Shown here piece after piece: positions 46,701-58,700 of a stretch of 64,000 bases of DNA. Position numbers and translations under genes: made by a program. Origin of the DNA: Alitta virens (taxonomy: Eukaryota; Annelida; Polychaeta; Phyllodocida; Nereididae). Numbering within the stretch: the stretch's first letter is position 1; each line of letters starts with the position of its first letter. The notes beneath the pieces were generated by a model, which worked only from the letters and a program-made list of their open reading frames with translations, did no database searches and was not told the DNA's origin. Location: contig OW028585.1 of the NCBI GenBank assembly GCA_932294295.1, positions 25,268,313 to 25,332,312 of the forward strand, read 5' to 3'.

Positions 46701-49700
46701 ATCGGGCTACGCCCCATAGATCCACAGATATCACGCCAAATCGAATGATGTTGGGCCGAGAAGCGATGCTCCCTGTCGATCTGATGTATGGCCACGCTCT
46801 CCAACATAAGCACCACTGTCCAGTGGAATATGTGGAGTGGATACGTGAAGCCATGGAAGAATCCTTGGAAAGTGCAGGACTCAGATGAGGAGAGCAGCCC
46901 AGAAGCAGGCGAAGCACTACAACAGGTTGGCGATGGAGCAATCATTCCATATTGGAGACTGGGTTTTGCTGTTTTATCCGCCCCTGGCCAAGCAGAAGTT
47001 AGCCTTGAAGTTTTTGGGTCCCTACAGAGTCACCAGGAAGATGGGAGAGGTCAATTATGAAATTGAAGCTCCAGCCACTGGAAAGAAGCGCATTGTCCAT
47101 ATAAATCAGCTCAAGATGTACTTAGCTGAGGTGACTCCAGATGACATGATCCGGATCCCTGATATTCCATCAGACGATCCGTATTTGGACCCATCATTGT
47201 ATGAGGACGGAGCACGTGCGACCCCCCTAGACGAGGGGCGGGATCCGCCCTTGCCCGGAGAATTGAGTGATGACGCAGCGCAGCCTTGGTCTGGGCGACC
47301 AGAGCGGGGCGGAGCTGCGGGGACTGGAGAATGCAGGGGGCGCGGCTTGCAAACACGCGGTCCCCTGGACACGAGGATGTTGGCAGATTCGAGTTCGAAT
47401 CTGGATACAGCTCCTTTTCTGGACTTGGAGCTGTCCTCAGCTCCTTTTCCGGATTTGGAGCTGCCCTCAGCTCCTTCTCAGGAATTGGATCCGGAAGCGG
47501 CTCCATTTCTACCAGGTAGGCTGAGGAAGCCACCTGATAGGTTAGGCCACAATGTAGGCTACCAGTGAATTTAAGATTCTGGTTCCTGCATATCAGAGGG
47601 AAATAGCACTTATTGCTTGACTTCTGGCACTTTGTTTCTGAGAATCTAGTGTTAACACGATTATGCAATAAATACCAATTGTAGCTTCATTTAGACAATA
47701 TATAGTTTGACTTTACTTAGTTTTCCCCATGCACATGATTTTTATTTATTTTTATTAAGGATTCTCTCAAACACGTGGTAAATGTCGACATTATAAAGCG
47801 GTGCGTCGCTGCAGTCACTTTCTAGTGACTGGACATTTCGTGTACCTGATTCTCGTGGACAGAACACATGGTCGTGTCCTGCAGAGTGGGTTTTTAGACG
47901 TGCCACCCAAATGTTCACTACAGGTGCAGCCCTTTTTGAATAAAAGAGGGAGGAATACTGCAAAGGTAGAATTTGGGCACTGCTGGTTAAAAGCAGGGGT
48001 AAACACGAAATTAGGCAATAAGAATGGGTAAAATGCCTCATAACACTGGAAATATCAGGAAAATAACTTAATTAGCAAGAATTAAGGGCTGTAGTGGTTA
48101 TGGAAATGTTTAAAATCCCATGGTAAACTTTATATGACAAGTTGGGTAATCTGGAGAGGTCAGCAAAGGAATACAATTTGCTAGATTATGGTTACAAGGA
48201 TAAATGGTTGTTTTCTCGTGGTATTGTGATAAAATGATAAGGAATTGGCTATTTAGTCATCATGGAACGTGAAACGTTCCTGATGGTTTGTTTTATTTGG
48301 CTTATAAGAGTTGCTGAATTATATATTTAGCAACTCAGAAATTCTCACTTTCTGTGTCTCCTGAAACTGTGTCACTGATTCCAGTGACCTGCATTCATGG
48401 AAACTTTCCACTGGGGAAAAAGGTCAACCAGGTTCGAAATTCAAACAGGCACCCCTTTGTACAAATTTTGAAATTTTTGGTGCAGTCCTCAATTAAGAGA
48501 TTTTATGAGGGGGGGGGAAGAAGGGTCAAATGGTCAATGAGGTGATTGGAGTCACATGACCTGTGATTCTGGTCACCTGACCTGTCACATGACTAAGGAA
48601 GTGCGGCAAAAAGCTGGAGAGCCTGGGGCGCCCTGTCTCACACCTTCTGAAACCAGCAGAGAGGAGACAACTAGCCAGTCAGAATTTTAGCCAATTTCGA
48701 GATATAACCAGCGCAACTTCATACATATAAGGATGTCTTCAGCAGATGCGAGTAGTAAGGAGGCTACTGCTATGCCAGCAGTGCCCCTGGACAACGTAGC
48801 CGAAGACGAGGGACCCCAGCTAACGCCAGCACAAACGGATATGGTGTTGGCTGCCATGGAGGCAGCAGGCCTCGAGATCGGGGCTGAGCTGGAGGTCTCT
48901 GCCAGTGACGCTGAGGTGGCTGCCGTTTGCGGCTTGTCACCCACGTCCGAAGTCCAGATCTCCCTGGCCCCGGACTATTGGAGCCAGCAGAGATTGGGAC
49001 TTCTGCACCTGGACATGTGGGCCTACATGTCAGAATACTGCATCTCCAAGCACCAGGGTGGTGCAGCTGCGCCGCGTAGAAGCAGCTTCGAGCGTGTCGC
49101 CCCGAAGCCGCCAGACAACGCCAAAGCGGCCCCATCCAACAGCAACAGCCACCAAGACGCCAGCAGCAGCAGTGGCCGAGGACGTGGTGACCAGAGCCCA
49201 GTACCAGGACATCGTCCTGGAGGTCCATAGGGCCAGGTCACAAACGGCTGCCTCGGCTCGCGAGAACGAGGAACTGAGGGCCAAGCTTCGAGCAGAGACC
49301 GAGCAACGCGAAGCTATGGCCCGGCAGTCTGACCTTCTGTACCAGGAGGTCAAGAGGTTGACAGCTGACCGGAACAGATGGATGGAGGAAGCAAGGGCAG
49401 CTGGATCCTCATCTGCAAGGCCTTGAACGCAAGGTCTTGCAGATTGATACCACGACGACGACCCGGAATACGCCCCCCATTATACGACGCCTGGATACGG
49501 ACTGGACTTGAACGCTGGACATCAACACGAAATGACACCTGGAAACAACTTGGACGCTGAACATCAACACATCGTGCAAGGGCGGATCCAACGCCCTGCG
49601 GGGAGCCAGGAGGTAATGATGGAGACGAGTGGAATTGTGACTTTTATAATGGCCGAATTTAGAAACTGTGACGCCTGGAAAATTAGGATACGGCTAATTA

Positions 49701-52700
49701 TAACAACTGTCATCACTCGAAATTACGAGCAGCTGGTTTTCCCGCGTAAAAAGACCTTGCAGATCCAGAAATCGATACTGGCCTCTGTCCAAGGCAAAGA
49801 TGGACATGGATAAAGATGATGGACTCTATGTGTATTATGTGATTGTTGTGTGTTGAATGTTGTGTTTGCAGCGGTGCCAAGGAGTCAACCACGTGGATGA
49901 TGGCCAGGGGAAGAGCCAGGCCTGGGGGCGGGCGTGACAGCTTTTTAGTGTCACGCAGCAGGGCGATGGTTATGAAATGATTGATTGATTGTATGCAAAA
50001 ATTGTGATTTTGATGAATCTCGTTGATTTTATGTCGTTCTGATCATCGTCGCACAGCCTATTACATGTATTAGTTTGAATATGGGGGCATATTCCCAGTA
50101 AGAAGGGAGTAATGTGATGACCCCAGGTCACTGACCTTACTAGGTCAGTGACCGACTTTGACGCGCACTGGGTGACCCGGACCACGTGACCACGGGGTCT
50201 TGGCGGGAATACACCCAGACCGCGTCAGTAGCTGAAGAAGCAGAGGATAGGCAGGCTGTGCGGTGGGGCAGGGCAAATAAACTTTAAAACTGGAATATTA
50301 ACGCTTTGTCTTTCTTGGGGAACCTTACAACTGCAATGGCTGTATACTGGTTGTATTCACCCCAAGCAGTTGAAAAAGACTCAAGCTAGTACAGCCTGCT
50401 AGCCTGCAAAGGGTGTAAACTGTAATATCATCTGAGCTTGTTGAGGATAGCAGACACAAAAACCAATTACATCTGAATAACATTTATATAATTGAATATT
50501 GCGGTTGACCATAATGCAGGTCTTCTTTACATGTCTTATTTCTGTGATGGTCCATCACTTTTTTCTTATTTCATTTATCATAGGTAGTAGTTCTTCGCTT
50601 CCCAAAATTCAGCGTGGAGGGCATAGCCGATTGTGAATTTGATTCAGTTCAGGTGAATGATACCTCTGGGCAGCTCAGTGAGACTTTTTGTGGAACTGGG
50701 CCAAACTGTACAGGCAAATTTCCAGCTAAGGAGATTGTCACTGTGGACAATGTTATGACCATCTACTTCTCCACTGACTTCGGAATTTCTTATCCAGGAT
50801 TCACCGCTGAATATAGATATGCAGGTCAGGATCAAAAAAGGTTTCAACTATCAAGTTACTGTACATGTGTATTGAATTTACGGTCTCACATACATAAACA
50901 TGTACCACATGTAATATAATTAATTCAATAATCAATAATTATGAAGCTATGCCATTAATGTGACCTACCCCATCATTTTGAACTTTTACTATGGCTTAAT
51001 ACAGGTAGCACATTTCGGAAAATACCAATACATATCTAATCTATATATTCAGTCATGTTCATGCATTCTCTGTGAACTAAAGTGACCCAAAATCTAAAAT
51101 TATGTATAATATATATATATGTATATATATATAGTATATACTGTAGGTACAAAAAGTATGGAAATCAAATGTACATGTATAATTATTTGTGATAGATCCA
51201 CCGTACGAGGCACAGAATTTCACCACGTCTGAATTCACTAGCTCCTGCGCCCTTCCCGGGAGCACCACACCAGAAACCAACCTCACCACTACTGGGCTTG
51301 TGTCACCGTTAATCACAAGTGAGTGCTTCGACAAATACAACAAACACATCTTTCAAACTTTTATAATCAAAGCATCTAAACTGCTTTAATGAGAAACAAT
51401 TTAAAGATGGCAGTACTGTGCGAGCAGCTTTATTCATTTCTTTCTTAACTACTCTTATTACTGTTGTAATCTCTGTGCATATTCTTCATCTAGACTGTTC
51501 GATGCTGCTAGTCACAGGATCTGGCATTAAACGATTTGTTTTGGACTACACAAACAACATGAGATGTTCCTGGAACATCACCACCCCCAATGAGGTAAAA
51601 ACATGATATCTATCCGATAATTTGTACTTTCAAAAAATATATCGCAATTGAGTGTCAATTTGACTTTCTTGTGAATGGTTTTTGCCACTCCATAAATAAA
51701 ACTGTATTTTATTCCTTGGGAGGTACACTTCTAAAGCATGGCCAAATGTGCCACGTGCGTTTTCCATGAGAAGGATAAACGCATGGAAAACGCATGGTTT
51801 TTAGCTAATTATAATGAGGCAAAATCCATGCGTTTTCCATGCGTTTATCCAAACGCATGGAAAACGCTCGTGGCACAATTGGCCATGATATATACTGGTT
51901 ATTGATGTAAAATATGTATCACACAATGCATTGCATATTTGTCCAGTTTCAACGGGTGGCAGTGAGGTTCACATACTTCTCAGTGGAGGGCATCAGCTCA
52001 TGTATTTATGATTACACAACAGTCAATGACTCCCTAGGTGAATTAAGTGGACGACTGTGTGGCCAGGGGGTCAACTGTACTGGCAACTTCCCCAACCAGG
52101 TCTACGTTTCTAGGAGAAGGAATATAACCATTGGATTTGTGAGCGACCCCTCAGTGACCCTTGGGGGCTTTATTTTGGAATACTATGGTGTTGGTAAGAC
52201 AGTATACTTATGTGCAGTACTAGCCTTAATTTACATTGTATTTGAATTTGAATTTAAATTTAAATTTATTAAATTTTCGGCAATTACAGTCATATTTGCA
52301 ATGCAAGATTACTATATACCAAATAAATATAATTCTATTATGTCAGTTGCCTGGGTCCATACATAAAAGCGATGTTTGAAGGTTGTATGGCCCTGGGAAA
52401 GTATGGTGATGAGAGTGAATGAAGATGAGGATGAATATGAATACATGTCATGTCATAAGTTACATTTTACATACAAATTTTAAATATCAGCAGTTGCGAT
52501 ATATGTCAATTACAAATATCAATAGGAAATTTATTCTAAATTTATGAAGGAAGAAGGTTTGACAAATTGATGAAATGTTTTTGCTATAGGTTGGGTGCTT
52601 AATCCCTCCTGCTTGGGCAGAGGCTGACAGGAGAAACAGTCCCTAAAATATCAATTTTATTCAGATCTATTGACAAGATTATGATGACATAATGAGCCAA

Positions 52701-55700
52701 TTGCCTCAATTAGTCATATATGCATCGTGCATTATCCGTCTATCCATTGATGGCCATGGGATTGCCTTGAACAAAGATGAAGGTGAGCAAACTTGTCGTT
52801 CCACCAGCTAGCAATTACATGTCTGATATTTGCTTTGTTAGATCCTCTCTACATACCAGAGAACTTCGTTACATTTGAAAACTCCAGTTCATGCAACAGG
52901 ACTGAGGCGAGGGCTGGAAATGGTAGTGTCACCAATAACGAAACCTTCCAAGGTGAATTGCTTGAAGAACTGTTGCAACTGATGCGATGTGAGACAAGTT
53001 ATACTCCTCTAGAGCCCCTGTCACACTAGGCTGTTTTAGTCATAGTGAACCCGAAGAGTGACGTAACAGTTATGTAACAGCATTTTCCACCGGTTTGGCG
53101 ACGGATTCTGGCGGCAAAAAGGGGCGGGGCAGCACCCGCCGGGTTCTACGGGTTACCTGCCGGCTTCCACGGGTTACCCGCCGGGTACGGCCAATTAGTT
53201 GACGGCTTCCAGGGGTAGCCCGGCGGCTTCTACGGGTCACCCACTGGCTTCCACGGGTATAATTTTTTTTTGGACACCCGGGAGATTTCCACGGGCTACC
53301 GGGGCCGGGTTTCCCAGCTTGGCCACAGGTCGCGCGGGTGCTTGCCGGGTATCACCGGGTATCCACAGGTAGCCGTTTTGTAGCCGCCGAGTTGGAACCG
53401 GGTAGGGCGTTGCGTAACAATTGCGTAATACTACAGGTTCACTACGGCTAAATCGCCCAGTGTGACAGGGGCTTTACACTGTTTTCCTATTGTTCAGAGA
53501 GGGCATAAGCAAATATTTAGTTAACTCCCTCTTGAGTGCAAACAGAACTTGTCTTGCATAATAAAGGCAGTTAAAATAAAACAAGCAATCAAACAAATCA
53601 GTAAATATGCCCAATGGAGTATAAGTTATATCCCTCCACCTTCAGTGTCAGGATATAACCAACAAAAATGTTAGTTAACTTCCTCCTATTCGGGATTTAA
53701 CTATTAATTTTAATACTTTCATTTGTAAATTTCAGCTAACTGTTCAAGCAATATAACTGCTACACAAAACTTCCATGCCTTCACTCTCACAACTCAGCAA
53801 TTTTACCACAACAATGCAAGATGCCTCTTCAATATCACCGCTCCAGCAAGAAAGGTAAAAATGGCAACCCAATAAAGTAATGAGGGCTATGTTGGGAATA
53901 TTTTACTACAATCTATGACCATGTTTATTGGTGATTCTACAATATTATTTAAAAACTTCAAAGTGTCCTGACTTTTTGCTCGATTATCTTGAAAATACAG
54001 CAGAAAAGCATGCAGGCACATGGGCAATGATAACATCATGTCAATCAAGGACAGACTTGTTGGAAAATATGCCTTAACTATATTGCTAACAAAATAATGT
54101 CAGATATGACACGCTAGATATTTGCAGAACTTTAAGGTCAGGAAGTAGGATATGATAGGAATTTGCCTGAATGAAGGCGCTTACAAGTTTGATGAGCGTT
54201 ATCCCAGATTGATGTTGTTCGGATGAGACGATAAATTGTTGGTCCCTTATACTCAGTGTCTATGCTGAGGCAAGTAAAAGATTCCACCTATGGGGTAAAT
54301 GTGCAACATGGGTTGACTCCTCGCTCTCGCCTCATCAATCAACCATCGATAGCGGCAAGAACTTGCCTTAGAGGGCTGCACTTCCCATATCTACCTATCT
54401 ACCTATCTACCTATCTATCTATCTATCTATTTAAGTATCAAAATGTAAATAAAATATCAATATATGTCATCTGATCAAATTATCCACTAACAATTGCAGG
54501 TGATCGTTTTGCGATTCACTAGATTCGATGTGGAAGTTGGAAACAATTGCATGTATGACAAAGTGGCGGTCATGAACTCTACAGGTGATACTTCTGTGTA
54601 TTGTGGCAGCACATCAGGATGCCCGGGAAGTTTCCCCACTAAGGAGCTGGTCTCCAGTGGCAACAACATGACAATATTTTTCTTCTCTGACTCATCTGTG
54701 ATAGGAGCGGGCTTTGATGCTCAGGTTAAATTTGTAGGTGAGTGCCATGGATTCTGTAATCTTATTGGATTTTTTTTATTCGTATTAACGTAAATTGTCA
54801 CACATTGCTTTTCCCACAGAGCCTGGTTATATTGGACAGGACTTTGTTCCAGAGGTTAATCCTAACACAAACGCATCTTCTTGCCACAATGAAACAGTCA
54901 ATCCTATCCCTCCAGCTCAGAACTGTAAGTTTTTGTGTTTCTCATTCATTCTCTGGATAAGGCAGGGCCTAGCTCAGAGGTAGTGCTCTGTACTTCCAAC
55001 TGTTGGGTCCCGGGTTCAATTCCCGGTCGAGCCTAAGTTGGATGGCTGTTTCATCCTTCATCTCATTGCCATGGTCTCTGCCTGTCCTAATTAGCCCAAC
55101 TGGTGCAGAAGTACAGGACGTAAAGCCCTAATCACCCACGCACCCACCTTCATTCATTGGCATTGTTCATTATGTGAATTGAATACTAATGCTTGTATCT
55201 CTGCCCGCTAACAGGGCCCTGTTGGATCAACCTGACTGCTTCTTCCAACACTCAACAGTTCAGGACTCCAGAAATCAGCCCCTTCAACAGACACTACCCA
55301 GATAGTGCTCAATGCATGTGGAACATTACGGCTCCCAGTGGGGTAAAGCTTATATAATACATAATTGACACATGAGAGAAATGTCCATTCTAATATCATT
55401 TCATTTGCATCTGTGTGTACTTGACTACAAACGGTCCGTTATGTATTTCAGTTTGTGAAACTGAGTTTTCAGTCATTTGACATAGAAGGCGCCAGTGGTT
55501 GCAGTTACGACCGGGTGACAGTCCTTGACCGCCTCGGTCCTCTGACTGCCCCTTTGTGTGGACAGGGCTTTGGGTGTGTTGGCAACTTCCCTGAGATGGA
55601 AATAGTTTCCAGGGGACCCAACATGGTTGTGAAGATGGAATCTGATGGATCCTTCAACTGTGGTGGATTCACCGCTACATATACCATTGAAGGTAAAAAA

Positions 55701-58700
55701 TTAAAACATCACTAGATGGACATAACACTTTGCATTTGCAGTGAACTTTTTTTCCTGAGCTCAATTTTACATTCAATGGAATTAGGGAATACTTAATGCT
55801 GTCTTAGAAATAATTGCCTTGCATAATTGAACAAGTTTAATGAACATGCTGAGGTGTCATGGCCTAGTGCAAAAATATAGAAGCCTTTGGTATCATATGT
55901 AGTCTCACATAAAACACTGCTAATTCTCCGAGATGGAAATACTGATTCTAGAGTTGTTATTTATATGTATCTTATATTTGGAAGGTGCTGAGAGCATTTT
56001 CTGAAACTTTAAGGCAAATCAATTCTGTCCGGTTAAATATATAACAAAATTAACAGTAGAAAAATTGACCATTTTTAGTATGACATCTGAAGTTGGTTAA
56101 ATATCATTTCATTTATTCTTGCTAATAATTCAATATTCTAAACAATGATTTCATAATGTATATTTAGCCTAGAGTTTTTTAACTAAGATAATTGTGCATT
56201 TATTCTTTGCTCTGCCTGTTCACTGCTCATTTTACAAAAGATACTCTCCGTACTAAACACAGTTAAGTCTTCGACGTATAATGTATTATCGAAGGAATTA
56301 TGCAAGTAATCTAGCATATGGATTACAGATTTTTTTTTAAATCTTATATTTGGTAGATAAAGATAGCGATAATAAGGGTGAAAATATCTGTATCTCAAAC
56401 GTTAATCTAGTTTTTCCTCTATGTCACTGGTATCTATGAGTTAGAGGGACGATTATTTTGTCCCCAGCGTCACGCTTCATTGGTTACTCAGATTTTTACA
56501 AATTTATTAATCTATTATAAACAAAGATAATAGCATAAAATCATGGTATTATATGTTCTTCATATCATTCAAGACTATTGTTGAAGTTCCTTATGTTTAC
56601 AGGGCAGTGAGAGCCCAAAAAAAAAGAGAAAACTGATGTCCCGAGGATTATGCCTCACTGTCAAATTGAATGTTCTAAAATCCCTTCAAATAAACTAAAT
56701 AATCCTTTCACAAAATAATCAGATTAAAGGACTGAGTCGCCTGTTTACTCGTGTTATATGCCAATTAGAAAAAATAATATAATGAATTTACTTCTAAAAG
56801 TGGGATATTTAATGATTGTTAGATTGTGTTAAATTTTACAAAACAAAACAGATTAATGAGTACTAACCTTTGGCAGATCAAATAAATTATGAAAATATTA
56901 TACTTATAATACTATTAATACGACAATTGTAGTTATTAAGAATGTTGTGAGTTTTTAATGAAGCATAAACTTACACAAACACGAACGTTTGGGACATGTC
57001 ACACTTTGGCTTCATTATTTTTGCACTAGGCCTTATGTGAACTCAATCTAAAAACATATCATCTATATGCACCAAAGGAACTATGAACGCAAATACTATC
57101 AAATGTTTTAAAATGTGTTTTTATTGCACCAATTTCTCATTTAGGTGCTGACTATAACCCCAGGAACATCTCAAGGGAGATTGTTGGCAACCAGAGCATC
57201 ACCTGTGGCGGCACATCACAGAATGTAACATCCCGGAGAAGTAAGTTGTCAATATGAAATAAAAATTGTGCTAATCATTACATAGAGAAGTATATATACA
57301 TTTGTACGGAAGTAATTTTAGGACATGTGAAAAAAAAATTAAATTGTATAAACGATGTAGTAAATTGTTTATACTAAATCGAATATACGAAATACTAAAT
57401 TGAATAAACGAAATACTAAATAGTATATACGAATTACTAAATCGTATATACGAAATGCTAAATTGAATATACAAAATACTAAATCGTATATACAAAATAC
57501 TAAATTGAATATACAAAATACTAAATTGAATATACAAAATACTAAATTGTATTTACGAAATACTAAATTGAATATACGAAATACTAAATCGTATATACAA
57601 AATACTAAATTGAATATACGAAATACTAAATCGAATATACGAAATACTAAATTGAATAAACGAAATACTAAATCATATATACGAATACGTATTTTGTATA
57701 TTGTATATGTCCTAAAATGGCTTCCGTACATTTGCCTCTTTTAGCAAATAAGAAATGCAGTAATGGAAAAATGCATTAATTCTATCCACAGACAATGACT
57801 GCATACAAAATCTGACTGCGACCGAAACACCTCAGACTTTGGTGTCACATGACACAGATGATAACCAGAATTACCATGACAACATGCACTGCATGTGGAA
57901 CATCACCTGCCCGAGTGATAAGGTAATAAGGTAACCATGGCAGCAGGAAACCAAAACATTCATTTTACTAGTTAACAGCATGCCTAAGCCAAAGTATACC
58001 TTTTGAAATATCATTATTGTAATAATTACATAGAATGAAGCGTTCACACTTATTTATATGATTCCCAGTTTCTGAGCCATTTCTACTTCTTTTGTGCTCA
58101 GAAACCATAAGTTTCCCTAAATCAAACAGACTAATCAGTCACGATGTATTTGTGTCATGATAATTTCTGATTACTGCTGTCAATAGTTTTTCTGATCGAA
58201 ATGTCTGTTGTTGACTGAAGCATGGCCTGATTGGCCCCTTATTGGCCCCTTATTGGCCCCTTATTGGCCTCTGATTGGCCTCTGATTGGTCCAATTTGCA
58301 CAGAAGAAAGCAGTGATGTCATGTTCGGATCAATAACAATATTTTCTACGTAATTATTAGAAGGATGATGACACAGGATTTATCACCTTATGTCTGTTTT
58401 CTCTATTGTTGGTGAAATAAAGGCCATAAGACAATCTTTTTTTTCACAACTCTCCTATGAGGTTTATTGACACAGTTTCTTATTTTATTGCAGAAAGCGT
58501 TGATTCGCTTCATCTACTTTGACCTTGAGGGTGACAGGACCTGTTCTTATGATTCAGTCACCCTGAGTAGTGGTGATGGGAAAGACCAGCGTCTTTGTGG
58601 CAATGGCTTGCAATGCATGGGCAACTTCCCCAAACAAGAATATGTGTCAAATGCTAATTGGCTTACTGCCAGTTTTAGGACTGATGGAAGCCTTAACTTC

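Larger units (their letters stand above)
41481..50333 (+). mobile_element. Complete Ty3/Gypsy LTR retrotransposon, 8.85 kb
   Basis: The element is 41485-50329, flanked by the 4-bp duplication actg (41481-41484 and 50330-50333). Two 217-bp LTRs begin tg and end ca. They look identical base for base, so insertion is recent. A primer-binding site follows the 5' LTR. Gag, protease, RT, RNase H and integrase come in the Ty3/Gypsy order, then a further reading frame of unknown function. It sits in CUB intron 4 in the same orientation as the gene. Confidence 0.95.

Noticed and set aside
47267..47524. Alternative plus-strand frames with Trp/Leu repeats downstream of pol
   Set aside because: They overlap the in-phase integrase C-terminal frame and only mirror its internal repeats.
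52793..53029. Extended exon 9 of the CUB gene reading to 53029
   Set aside because: A donor (aag|gtgaat) at 52952 keeps the phase to exon 10. Beyond it the frame runs into the TIR element at 53013.
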